This document shows, piece by piece, positions 16,104 through 24,509 of a stretch of DNA of 64,000 nt (its first letter is position 1; each line of letters starts with the position of its first letter). The notes below the pieces were generated by a model, which saw only the letters and a program-made list of their open reading frames with translations, had not been told where the DNA came from and ran no database searches. Location: assembly GCF_000725485.1 (NCBI RefSeq), contig NZ_JOAG01000015.1, positions 124,001-188,000 on the forward strand, read 5' to 3'. The position numbers were made by a program, and so were the translations under genes. This DNA is from Nonomuraea candida. GTDB lineage: Bacteria; Actinomycetota; Actinomycetes; Streptosporangiales; Streptosporangiaceae.

Positions 16104-19100
16104 ATGAAAGGCTTCACCAGACGGCGTTTCATCCAGACCGTGGCGGTCACCGGCGCGGCCGCGGGCGCGGCGCCTGCCGCCCCCGCGGCGGGTGCCGCCG
16201 CGACGCGCCCCGAGGCGCTCACCCTCACCGGCCTGACCAACGGCACCGTGGCCGCCTCGCCCGCGGCCGACCGGCTCATCGTGGAAGCGCAGGGCATCTT
16301 GTGGTCCTTGCCGCGCACGGGCGGCACGGCCAGGGCCCTGACCTCACCCGACCTGGAGCCCACCCGCCCCACCTGGTCTCCTGACGGCTCCGCCGTGGCG
16401 ATGTGCGCCTACCGGGGCGGCGGCTTCCACATCTGGACCATGGCCCCCGACGGCTCCGGATTACGCCGGCTCACGGACGGCCCCTGGGACGACAGGGGCG
16501 TGAGCTGGTCGCCCGACGGCAGCCGCATCGCCTTCGCCTCCGAGCGCGGCGGGGACCCCGCGGCGGGCAGCTTCTACCACGTCTGGACCGTGGAGGTCCG
16601 CACCGGACGGCTGACCCAGCTCACCGACGGCCCGCAGAACGACTACGACCCCGCCTGGTCGTCCGACGGCCGCATCCTGTTCGTCCGGGCCGACGCCGCG
16701 GGCGGCAGGACCATCGCCGCGGTCCCCGGCTCCGGCGGTGCGGTGAGCGTGGTGCGCACCGTGGACACCGGGTCCGTGGTGTGCCCCGCCGTCTCCCCCG
16801 ACGGCTCGCGCGTCGCCTACGTCCACCTCACCACGGACGAGAACGGCCCGGTGGCCACGCTGATCGTGGACGGCGCGCCGGTCACGGCCGGCGAGGACGT
16901 CTTCGCGGTGCCGCCCGCCTGGCTGTCGGCCGACGAGCTGCTCTACCTCGCCGACGGGCAGATCCGCACCCGGCGGGTGACGGCCTCCGGCGCGGCCGCG
17001 GCCATCCCGTTCACGGCCGCGCTCAAGGTGTCCCGGCCGGCCTACCGGCGCAAGAAGTACGACTTCCGCTCGACCGGGCCGCGTGCCGTGCGCGGCGTCA
17101 ACCAGCCGGTGCTCGCCCCCGACGGCAGGTCGGTGGCCTTCACCGCGCTCAACGCCCTGTGGGTGATGCGCCTCGGCGAGACGCCGCGCAAGCTCGTGCA
17201 GGCCGACCCGGAACACTACGTGCAGGGGCCCGCCTGGACGCCCGACGGCCGCGGCCTGCTCTACTGCAGCGACAAGGAGGGACTGAACGCCGTCTACCGT
17301 CACGACCTCGCCGACGGCACGGAGACCACGCTCGCCTCCGGCGGCAGGGTCAACCCCGCCGTGTCGCCCGACGGCGCCCGGCTCGCCTGCCACGACATGA
17401 GCGGCAACCTGCTGGTGCGCGACCTGGCCACCGGCGAGGAGCGCACGCTGGCGGCCCCCCTGGGCGGAGGCGGGCTGCCGGGGCCGCCCTCCTGGTCCCC
17501 CGACGGCCGCTACCTGGCGAGCGCCGACCGCAACCGGCTCACGGCGCGCTTCCGCGAGGGCTACAACCTCATCAGGGTCGTCGACACCCGGACGACCGGC
17601 CAGGCGGTGCTGTACGCGCCCCTGGGCCACACCTCGCTGTCGGACCGCCACGCCTCCGGCCCCGTGTGGTCGCCCGACGGGCGGTGGATGGCGTTCGTCG
17701 CCGAGTCGGCCCTGTGGGTGCTGCCGGTCCGGGCCGACGGCTCCCCCGCGGGACCGGCACGGCGGATCACCGACGAATCCGCCGACTTCCCCTCCTGGTC
17801 GGGCGACTCCCGCTCGATCCTCTACCTGTCCGGCGGAACGCTGCGCCTGATCCGGCCCGACGGCCACGGCCGGCGGACGCTGCCCACGCGGCTGCGGTAC
17901 CGTCGCCGCGCGCCCGCTCCCTCCACGGTGACCCGCATCCACGCCGGCCGCCTCTGGGACGGCACCGGCGAGCGCGTCAGGCAGGACGTGGACATCCTCG
18001 TGCGCGGCAACACGATCGTCGGCGTCGAGGCGCACAGACCGCCGCGCGCCGGCGAGCGCCTCATCGACGCCCGCGCCCACACCGTGCTGCCGGGCCTGTG
18101 GGACTCCCACGTGCACCCCTGGAACCCGACCTACGGCAACCGGCAGAACCTGGCCAACCTCGCCTACGGCATCACCTCCGCCGTCTCGCTGGGCGGGTTC
18201 GCCTACGAGGGCGTGCACATCCGCGAGGCCCTGGCCGCGGGCCGGCTGGCGGGGCCGCGCCTGTTCGCCACCGGCGAGCTCATCGACGGCGACCGGGTCG
18301 CGTACAGCATGGGACGCGCGCACCGCACCCGTGACGGGCTGCGCCGCACCCTCGACCGGGCCGTGGCGCTGGACTTCGACTTCGTCAAGACGTACGTGCG
18401 CGCCCCCGGCTGGATCATGGCGGAGGGCGCCCGGGTCGCCCACTCCGAGCTGGGCGTGCTCGCGGGCAGCCACCTGGCCTATCCCGGCATCAACGTCGGC
18501 CAGGACCTGACCACCCACCTGCAGGCCACCCAGCGGCTGGAGCAGGGGCACCAGGTCTCCATGATGGGGCGCGCCTACCAGGACGTCGAGGAGATCTACC
18601 GGCAGCCCGGCTTCCACCTCGTCGCCACGCCGTTCTCGGCGCTGCAGCTCCTCGGCGCCGCGCCCGCGCTGGCCGACGACCCGCGCGTGGCCGCGCTGCT
18701 GCCGCCCTGGGACGTGGCCCTGGTCAGGACGACCGCCGCGGAGGCCCCCACCCGGGCCGAGCTGGTCAGGATCGAGACCGAGGTGGAGGTCTACAAGCGC
18801 ATGCTGCGCGACGAGGCCGGGGGGATCGTGCTGGGCACCGACTCGCCGCTCTACCCGGTCGGCCTCCACCTGCATCTGGGGTTACGGGCGCTGCACATGT
18901 ACGGTGTCACCCCGCTGCAGGCGCTGCGCATGGTCACGGTGCTTCCCGCCCGGGTGTTCGGCGTCGGCGACCAGCTCGGCACGGTCGAGCCCGGCAAGCT
19001 GGCCGATCTCACCTTCGTCGCGGGCGACCCGTTCACCGACTTCGACAGCCTGGTCGACACCCCGATGACCATGTGCGACGGCGTCCTGTACCGGCAGGAG

Positions 19101-19214
19101 GACCTGGTGGGCAAGCGGCCGCCCGCCGTCGCGCCGGCGGTCGCGCAGACCGACTGGCTGGAGACGTCCCGCGCCATGCGCAGGGACGGCTGCTGCTCCG
19201 ACCACGGAGGATGA
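16104..19214 (+). CDS. Tat-exported amidohydrolase with N-terminal TolB-like beta-propeller
   Basis: Large secreted hydrolase, 1036 aa. Start at 16104 is chosen because the protein then opens with a twin-arginine signal (TRRRFIQT, then a hydrophobic Ala-rich stretch). Residues about 45-600 are WD40/TolB-like repeats (recurring WSPDG motifs). Residues about 610-1020 are an amidohydrolase barrel: HVHP metal ligands His669/His671, a TYVR...GSH segment, and the final metal Asp913 in LGTDSP. Such proteins include exported prolidases and cyclic-amide hydrolases; the substrate here is unknown but could be a peptide form of the cluster's product. Leu120 and Leu927 are TTA codons. Two bases separate it from the MFS exporter gene. 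Confidence 0.88.
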   Translation: MKGFTRRRFIQTVAVTGAAAGAAPAAPAAGAAATRPEALTLTGLTNGTVAASPAADRLIVEAQGILWSLPRTGGTARALTSPDLEPTRPTWSPDGSAVAMCAYRGGGFHIWTMAPDGSGLRRLTDGPWDDRGVSWSPDGSRIAFASERGGDPAAGSFYHVWTVEVRTGRLTQLTDGPQNDYDPAWSSDGRILFVRADAAGGRTIAAVPGSGGAVSVVRTVDTGSVVCPAVSPDGSRVAYVHLTTDENGPVATLIVDGAPVTAGEDVFAVPPAWLSADELLYLADGQIRTRRVTASGAAAAIPFTAALKVSRPAYRRKKYDFRSTGPRAVRGVNQPVLAPDGRSVAFTALNALWVMRLGETPRKLVQADPEHYVQGPAWTPDGRGLLYCSDKEGLNAVYRHDLADGTETTLASGGRVNPAVSPDGARLACHDMSGNLLVRDLATGEERTLAAPLGGGGLPGPPSWSPDGRYLASADRNRLTARFREGYNLIRVVDTRTTGQAVLYAPLGHTSLSDRHASGPVWSPDGRWMAFVAESALWVLPVRADGSPAGPARRITDESADFPSWSGDSRSILYLSGGTLRLIRPDGHGRRTLPTRLRYRRRAPAPSTVTRIHAGRLWDGTGERVRQDVDILVRGNTIVGVEAHRPPRAGERLIDARAHTVLPGLWDSHVHPWNPTYGNRQNLANLAYGITSAVSLGGFAYEGVHIREALAAGRLAGPRLFATGELIDGDRVAYSMGRAHRTRDGLRRTLDRAVALDFDFVKTYVRAPGWIMAEGARVAHSELGVLAGSHLAYPGINVGQDLTTHLQATQRLEQGHQVSMMGRAYQDVEEIYRQPGFHLVATPFSALQLLGAAPALADDPRVAALLPPWDVALVRTTAAEAPTRAELVRIETEVEVYKRMLRDEAGGIVLGTDSPLYPVGLHLHLGLRALHMYGVTPLQALRMVTVLPARVFGVGDQLGTVEPGKLADLTFVAGDPFTDFDSLVDTPMTMCDGVLYRQEDLVGKRPPAVAPAVAQTDWLETSRAMRRDGCCSDHGG

Positions 19215-19215
19215 G

Positions 19216-20451
19216 GTGAAAGTCCGTCAGCGGGCCCGGTTCTCGACGGGCTGGCGCATGGTGGCCGCCCTGGCCGTCACGCAGACGGTCGGCTGGGGCG
19301 TGCTCTACTACGCGTTCGCCGTGTTCCTCGGCCCCCTGCAGCGTGACCTGAACGCCTCCGCCGGCCAGGTGACCGGCGCCTTCACCCTCGCCGTGCTCAT
19401 CACGGGGGTGGCCGCGCCGCTGGTCGGCCGCTGGCTGGACCGGTACGGCGGGCGCGGCCTGATGACCGCCGGCTCGGTCATCGGGACCCTGGCGATGCTG
19501 GCCTGGTCCCGCGTGGAGAACCTGCCCTCCCTGTACGCGGTGCTCGCGGCCATCGGCGTGGCCTCCGCGCTGGCCCTCTACGAGCCCGCGTTCGCCGTCG
19601 TGGTCGCCTGGTTCGACCCGGACCGGCGGGCCAACGCGCTGCTGGCGGTCACGCTGATGGCCGGGTTCGCCTCCACCGTCTTCATGCCCCTCACGGCGCT
19701 GTTCGTGGAGCAGTACGGCTGGCGGACGGCCTCGGTGCTGCTGGCGGTGATCTTCGGCGTGACGACGATCCCGCTGCACGCCTTCTTCGTGCGCCGGCCG
19801 CGCCGCGCGGCGCCGGTGCGGCGGGAGCCCGCCGAGGACGCGGCCGGCCTCGACCGGGTGACGCTGAGGCAGGCCGTACGCGGCCGGGCCTTCTGGCTGC
19901 TGACCGTGGCGTTCGTGGCGCACAGCGCGGCCATCGCGATCATGGCGGTGCACCTGCTCGCCTACCTCGTCGAGCTGGGACATCCGCCCACGTTCGCGGC
20001 GGCCGTGACCGGGCTGCTCGGTGTCCTGTCGGTGACGGGCAGGCTGGTCGCCACCGGGCTGCAAAGGCGCTTTCGTCCCGCGACGGTCACCGCGGCCGTC
20101 TTCGCCGTCCAGGCCGTGGCCGTGGCCGTGCTGCCGCCCGTCGGCGACAGCACGCCGGGCGCGATCGCCTGCGTGATCGCCTTCGGCATCGGTTTCGGCG
20201 TGGGGACGATCGCCAGGCCGCTGCTCATCGCCGAGCACTACGGCGCCCCGGCCTATCCCATGATCGCGGGTACCCTGGCGCTGCCGACCATCCTGGCCAA
20301 GGCGCTCGGCCCGCTGGGCGCGGCCGTCCTCAGCCAGGCGTACGGCTATCCGGTCGTCATGCTGGCGGTCGCCGCGTGCTGCGTGGTGGCCGCGGCGCTG
20401 CTCGTGGCCTACGGCAGGTCCGGGACGGCGCACGCGTACGCCGGTTCCTGA
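19216..20451 (+). CDS. MFS transporter, 12 transmembrane segments
   Basis: Major facilitator protein, 411 aa, with about twelve hydrophobic helices and the cytoplasmic loop motif GRWLDRYGGRG between helices 2 and 3 (motif A). GTG start at 19216, with GGAGG just upstream, 2 bp after the amidohydrolase stop. Coupling to a secreted hydrolase inside a phosphinate cluster suggests export of the product or its precursor, or self-protection; direction and substrate cannot be read from sequence. It resembles monocarboxylate/oxalate-type MFS proteins. It ends inside a long perfect palindrome. Confidence 0.88.
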   Translation: MKVRQRARFSTGWRMVAALAVTQTVGWGVLYYAFAVFLGPLQRDLNASAGQVTGAFTLAVLITGVAAPLVGRWLDRYGGRGLMTAGSVIGTLAMLAWSRVENLPSLYAVLAAIGVASALALYEPAFAVVVAWFDPDRRANALLAVTLMAGFASTVFMPLTALFVEQYGWRTASVLLAVIFGVTTIPLHAFFVRRPRRAAPVRREPAEDAAGLDRVTLRQAVRGRAFWLLTVAFVAHSAAIAIMAVHLLAYLVELGHPPTFAAAVTGLLGVLSVTGRLVATGLQRRFRPATVTAAVFAVQAVAVAVLPPVGDSTPGAIACVIAFGIGFGVGTIARPLLIAEHYGAPAYPMIAGTLALPTILAKALGPLGAAVLSQAYGYPVVMLAVAACCVVAAALLVAYGRSGTAHAYAGS

Positions 20452-20484
20452 CCGGCGCACGCGTGCGCCGGTCAGGAACCGGCG
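20439..20484 (+). terminator. 46-bp perfect palindrome at the end of the MFS gene
   Basis: The plus strand equals its own reverse complement from 20439 to 20484, centred between 20461 and 20462 (central CGCACGCGTGCG). It includes the MFS stop codon at 20449-20451. It would fold into a near-loopless stem and probably terminates transcription between convergent genes. Confidence 0.8.
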
Positions 20485-20530
20485 CGCCGGGCCCAGGTCC
20501 CGGGCCGCGCACGAGCCCCACAGGAGCTGG

Positions 20531-20570
20531 GCCCGCGCACGGGCTCACAGGAGCTGGCCCGTGCGCGGGC
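20531..20570 (-). terminator. hairpin terminator of the icd operon
   Basis: Inverted repeat GCCCGCGCACGGGC (20531-20544) and its complement (20557-20570) with a 12-nt spacer, 25 bp beyond the isocitrate dehydrogenase stop. Direct repeats of CACAGGAGCTGG also lie here. Confidence 0.65.
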
Positions 20571-20595
20571 TCACCGGGCCCGGGCCCGCGCGGGC

Positions 20596-21813
20596 TCAGC
20601 CGCCGGCGCGCAGGGCGGTGAGCCGGTCGGCCACGGCGGCCACGAAGTCCTCCGTGGTCAGCCACGTGCCGGCGCCCGCCAGCAGGGCCAGGTCCTTGGT
20701 CATGTGGCCCGACTCCACGGCCGCCACGCAGGCTTCCTCCAGCATGGCGGCGAACGCCGTCACCTCCGGCGTGCCGTCCAGCCGGCCCCGGTGGGCCAGG
20801 GCGCGGGTCCACGCGTAGATGGAGGCGACGGGATTGGTGGAGGTCGGCTCGCCCCGCAGGTGCCGCCGGTAGTGGCGGGTCACCGTGCCGTGCGCCGCCT
20901 CCGCCACCGCGGTGCGGCCGTCCGCCGTCATCAGCACCGACGTCATCAGCCCGAGCGAGCCGAATCCCTGCGCGACGAAGTCGGACTGCACGTCGCCGTC
21001 GTAGTTCTTGCACGCCCAGACGAAACCGCCCGGGGACTTGACCGCCTGGGCCACCATGTCGTCGATCAGCCGGTGCTCGTAGGCGATGCCCGCCCGTTCG
21101 AAGCCGTCCTTGAACTCGGTCTCGTACGTCTCGGCGAACACGTCCTTGAACCGCCCGTCGTACGCCTTCAGCACCGTGTTCTTGGTCGACATGTACAGCG
21201 GCAGGGCCCGGTCCAGCGCGTAACGCATGGTGGTCCTGGCGAAGTCGCGGATCGACTCGTCCAGGTTGAACATCCCGAGCACGACGCCGCCGCCGCGGAA
21301 CTCGGCCACCTCCCTCTCGACGGGCTCGCTCCCGTCGGCCGGGATGTGGACCAGCCTTACGACGCCCGGCCGCGAGACGACGAAGTCGGTGGCCTCGTAC
21401 TGGTCGGCGTGCGCGTGCCGGCCGATGACGATGGGGGCGGTCCAGCCGGGGACGAGCCGCGGGATGTTCCGCATGACGATGGGCTCGCGGAAGATGACCC
21501 CGCCGAGCAGGTTGCGGATCGTGGCGTTCGGCGAGGTCCACATCCTCTTCAGCCCGAACTCCTCGACCCGCGCCTCGTCGGGGTTGACGGTGGCGCACTT
21601 GACGCCCACCTTGTGCCGCTGGATGGCGCGGGCGGCGTCCAGCGTCACCTGGTCGCCGGTGGCGTCGCGGTTGTGGATCGACAGATCGTGGTAGTCCAGC
21701 TCGACGTCCACGTGCGGGAGCACGAGCCGCTCCTTGATCAGGCGCCAGATGACCCTGGCCATCTCGTCGCCGTCGAGGTCGGCCAGCGGGCCGCGTACCT
21801 GGATCTTCTTCAT
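20596..21813 (-). CDS. NADP-type isocitrate dehydrogenase homologue, probable phosphinomethylisomalate dehydrogenase
   Basis: Homodimeric NADP-IDH family member, 405 aa, collinear with my memory of human IDH1. Ser94, Asn96, Arg100, Arg109, Arg132 (GRHA), the catalytic Lys in [17 protein letters not shown] and [13 protein letters not shown] are kept. Next to the substrate pocket, Gly136 is Ala and Arg140 is Glu (GDQYRATD becomes ADQYEATD). Canonical reaction: oxidative decarboxylation of isocitrate. Here, third gene after a citrate synthase and an MmgE/PrpD homologue, it plausibly decarboxylates the phosphinate analogue to 4-phosphinoyl-2-oxobutanoate. ATG start at 21813; 12 bp from the upstream gene. 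A true housekeeping role is possible but context argues against it. Confidence 0.85.
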   Translation of the reverse strand: MKKIQVRGPLADLDGDEMARVIWRLIKERLVLPHVDVELDYHDLSIHNRDATGDQVTLDAARAIQRHKVGVKCATVNPDEARVEEFGLKRMWTSPNATIRNLLGGVIFREPIVMRNIPRLVPGWTAPIVIGRHAHADQYEATDFVVSRPGVVRLVHIPADGSEPVEREVAEFRGGGVVLGMFNLDESIRDFARTTMRYALDRALPLYMSTKNTVLKAYDGRFKDVFAETYETEFKDGFERAGIAYEHRLIDDMVAQAVKSPGGFVWACKNYDGDVQSDFVAQGFGSLGLMTSVLMTADGRTAVAEAAHGTVTRHYRRHLRGEPTSTNPVASIYAWTRALAHRGRLDGTPEVTAFAAMLEEACVAAVESGHMTKDLALLAGAGTWLTTEDFVAAVADRLTALRAGG

Positions 21814-21825
21814 GGCCCGTCCCCG

Positions 21826-23223
21826 CTACGCGCCGCGCTCGCCGGCCTTGCCGTCCCCCGGGACCCTCCTGAGCAGGTCGGTCAGCGTGCCGGTCCGCCG
21901 CTCCTCCAGGGTCCGGACGCAGGTGATCAGTTCCTCGCGCAGCTCGGGCGTGACGAGCCCCTCGGTCAGCCCGGTGAACTTGGCCGTCGCGGAGACCCAG
22001 TCGGCGGGGCGGCGCCAGTGGCCCTCGTAGTCGCTCTTCTCCCGCTCCAGCACGGCGCCGCCGCGGGTGCGGACGCGGACCATGCAGGCCAGCTCGTCGG
22101 GGAAGCGCCTGGTGTACTCGGGCCGGTTCCTGATCACGACCCGGCCGAGCAGGTCCTGGACGTCCTCGGCGACGACCCGCTCGGGCGCGTACTGCGCCGG
22201 CAGCACCTGGCCGTCCAGGAGGGCGACGGCGAGCAGGTAGGGCAGGGAGTGGTCGGCCTCCTCCTTGGTGGCGATCCGGGTCTTCTCGCCGTCGCTGCCG
22301 CCGCCGATGATGTCGTACGCCACGTCGAACGTGTCGAGCTCCACCGCCTCGACGTCCGCCGCGCGCAGCCCGTGCTCGGCCCGCAGCTCCAGCAGCGCCT
22401 CCAGCGCGGGCTGGGAGTGCACCTCGGCGTTGAACCGCTTGACGAACGTCCGGGTGATCCGGTCGAAGCCCTCGCTCTGCCAGTCGATGGCGAACGGGCC
22501 GCTGATGGCGTCCATGAGTCCCTTGCGCCCGTCGAGCGCCCCGAGGGGGCCGGTGAGCCCACGGGCGGCGAGCAGCGCCAGGTGGACGGCCTCCGACGCG
22601 GCGTACGGGTAGGCCAGGCCCTTCCAGTGGGACAGCGAGGTGCGGGTGACCCGCAGCGCGTTGAGCGCCGTGCCGGCCATGGCCAGGGCGTGCGCCGCCT
22701 GGCCGGGCTCCAGCCGCAGCGCCCGCACCACGCCGGAGGTGGCCGCGAAGCCGGCGTGGGTGACGTGGTCGAAGTGCCGCGCCCGGACCGGTCCCTCCTC
22801 CGCCAGCTTGCACTGGACCTGGTAGGCCACCGCGAGCGCGGTGAGCAGCTCGCTGCCCGGCAGGTCCCGGTACTCCGCCGCGGCGAGCACCGCGCCGATG
22901 TTGTCGCTGGGGTGACAGGTCTCGCCCGGGGCGATGTAGGAGTCGTTGAAGTCGAGGTAGCGCACGAGCGCGCCGTTGTAGAACGCGGCGTCGCGGGGGG
23001 TGGCGTGGCCGCCGCCCACGAGTGACACGATCGGGGAGCCGCCGAACTCCGCGAGGTCCTGGCGCAAGATCGCGATCGGCGGGCCCTCCAGGGCCCCGAT
23101 GGCGCAGCCCAGGGCGTCCAGCAGCCGGATCTTCAGCGCTTCGCGCGCGTCGCCCGGCAGGTCCTCGAACCTCGCCGACGTGGCGTATCGGGCCAGGTGC
23201 AGGGTCATGGGCTGGTCAGCCAT
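21826..23223 (-). CDS. MmgE/PrpD family dehydratase, candidate phosphinomethylmalate isomerase/dehydratase
   Basis: MmgE/PrpD-fold protein, 465 aa. Family features: LKIRLLDALGCAIGA, the helical-domain signature GALVRYLDFNDSYI, HPSDNIGAVLAAAEY, VTHAGFAAT, HWKGLAYPYAASEA and KRFNAEVHSQPA. Characterised relatives dehydrate 2-methylcitrate or citrate, and some retain weak aconitase-like isomerisation. Bialaphos producers use an aconitase-like Pmi at the corresponding step, so this would be a non-homologous replacement, alone or with a housekeeping aconitase. It overlaps the citrate synthase homologue by 8 nt and precedes icd by 12 bp, giving the order expected for a TCA-like sequence. Confidence 0.82.
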   Translation of the reverse strand: MADQPMTLHLARYATSARFEDLPGDAREALKIRLLDALGCAIGALEGPPIAILRQDLAEFGGSPIVSLVGGGHATPRDAAFYNGALVRYLDFNDSYIAPGETCHPSDNIGAVLAAAEYRDLPGSELLTALAVAYQVQCKLAEEGPVRARHFDHVTHAGFAATSGVVRALRLEPGQAAHALAMAGTALNALRVTRTSLSHWKGLAYPYAASEAVHLALLAARGLTGPLGALDGRKGLMDAISGPFAIDWQSEGFDRITRTFVKRFNAEVHSQPALEALLELRAEHGLRAADVEAVELDTFDVAYDIIGGGSDGEKTRIATKEEADHSLPYLLAVALLDGQVLPAQYAPERVVAEDVQDLLGRVVIRNRPEYTRRFPDELACMVRVRTRGGAVLEREKSDYEGHWRRPADWVSATAKFTGLTEGLVTPELREELITCVRTLEERRTGTLTDLLRRVPGDGKAGERGA

Positions 23224-24394
23224 TCGGGTGGCCTCTCTCTGCGGATGACGGGACGGGCAGGACGGGTCCTCCGGCGAAGGCGGTGACGGGCCTGATCAGC
23301 CGGTTGCCCGCGTGCTGCTCCAGCAGGTGGGTGCCCCACCCGACCAGCCGGGCCATGGCGAACGTGGCCGGGAACAGCGATCTGGGCAGCCCGACCGCCT
23401 CCATGACCAGCGCGGTGTACAGCTCCACGTTGGCGCGGAGCGTGCGTCCCGGGTTGGCCTCGTCGAGCAGGGCGGCGGCCCGCTGCTCCACCAGGCCGGC
23501 CAGGGCGAGCCGCGCGCTCCCCAGCCGGGTGGCGATCTCCCGCAGCACCTCGACGCGGGGGTCCACGGCGCGGTAGATGCGGTGGCCGAAGCCCATGATC
23601 CGCTCGTTCTTGACCAGCTTGTCGCGCAGCCACGGCTCGACGCGATCGGGTGAGCCGATCTCGTCCAGCATGTCGAGCACGAGCGTCGGGGCTCCCCCGT
23701 GCAGCGGCCCGCCCATCGCGCCCAGCGCACCGGACAGAGCGGAGCCGAGGTCGGCGCCGGTGGAGAAGATGACCCGGCCGGCGAAGGTCGAGGCGGCCAT
23801 GCCGTGCTCGGCGGTGAGCATCAGGTACTGCTCCAGCGCACGGGCGTGCGCCGGCGGCGGCGCCTCGCCGGAGAGCATGTACAGCACGTTGGCGGCGTGG
23901 TCCAGGGCGGGATCCGGGGGCACGGGGTCCAGCCCCTGCCGCAGCCGGTGCATCGCCGCCAGCATGACGGGGGCGGTGACCAGGGTCTGGAGCACCTGGC
24001 GGCGCAGCGCCGCACGGTCCAGCTCCAGGACCGATGGCCAGTCGAGCGACCTGGCCAGGAGCAGGACGGCCGTCTGGAGCCAGCCGATGCCGCCGGCTCG
24101 CTCACCCAGCCCTGCCACGGCGGGCAGCAGGCCGGTGACCGCGGGCGGGATCGCGCTCAGCTCCGCGAGCTCGGCGGCGAATTCCGCGCGCCGCGCGGCG
24201 GACGGCAGTTCGCCGTCCACCAGAAGGCACCAGACCTCCGCCAGCTCGCAGTTATTGACCAGCTCGATCGCGTCGTAGTCGCGGTAGCGGTAGCGGCCGA
24301 GGTGGCCGTCCACGTGGGAAATGCCGGTATGGCAGAGGACAATGTCGTTGAGTCCGTACACGACGGGCCCGTGGGCATCGCTCACGACTTCCAT
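23216..24394 (-). CDS. citrate synthase family protein, candidate 2-phosphinomethylmalate synthase
   Basis: Si-type citrate synthase fold, 392 aa, condensing acetyl-CoA with a 2-oxoacid. Motifs: EHGMAASTF (His197), GGPLHGGAP (His232, CoA-enolising His), GFGHRIYR (His271), and ANVELYTALV, where the catalytic acid position holds Glu324 and not Asp. Glu here is, as I recall, found in some actinobacterial citrate synthase-2 proteins. In this cluster phosphinopyruvate, an oxaloacetate analogue, is the likely acceptor, yielding 2-phosphinomethylmalate. ATG at 24394; first gene of the three-gene operon, with the shared 28-bp element 115 bp upstream. The N-terminal region is short and lacks the large helical domain of hexameric enzymes. 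Confidence 0.82.
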   Translation of the reverse strand: MEVVSDAHGPVVYGLNDIVLCHTGISHVDGHLGRYRYRDYDAIELVNNCELAEVWCLLVDGELPSAARRAEFAAELAELSAIPPAVTGLLPAVAGLGERAGGIGWLQTAVLLLARSLDWPSVLELDRAALRRQVLQTLVTAPVMLAAMHRLRQGLDPVPPDPALDHAANVLYMLSGEAPPPAHARALEQYLMLTAEHGMAASTFAGRVIFSTGADLGSALSGALGAMGGPLHGGAPTLVLDMLDEIGSPDRVEPWLRDKLVKNERIMGFGHRIYRAVDPRVEVLREIATRLGSARLALAGLVEQRAAALLDEANPGRTLRANVELYTALVMEAVGLPRSLFPATFAMARLVGWGTHLLEQHAGNRLIRPVTAFAGGPVLPVPSSAERGHPNG

Positions 24395-24509
24395 CCTTGG
24401 CGCTCGTGATTTCGTGAATATGGTCAGCAGCAGCCTTCCATTAAGGATGGCAATAGCTGCCGTTCATCTCCTTTCCGCGCACTTGAGTGGTGCACACCGG
24501 CAAATGATT

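Noticed and set aside
15863..16384. 173-codon plus-strand frame (MTAQKQPFPITRP...)
   Set aside because: It runs over the regulatory element and then out of frame through the amidohydrolase 5' end; no SD and no family resemblance. Its likeness to a minus-strand frame near 24500 is due to the shared 28-bp DNA element.
16461..18875. 804-codon minus-strand frame opposite the amidohydrolase
   Set aside because: Shadow frame; the plus strand has a Tat signal, WSPDG repeats and metal-binding motifs.
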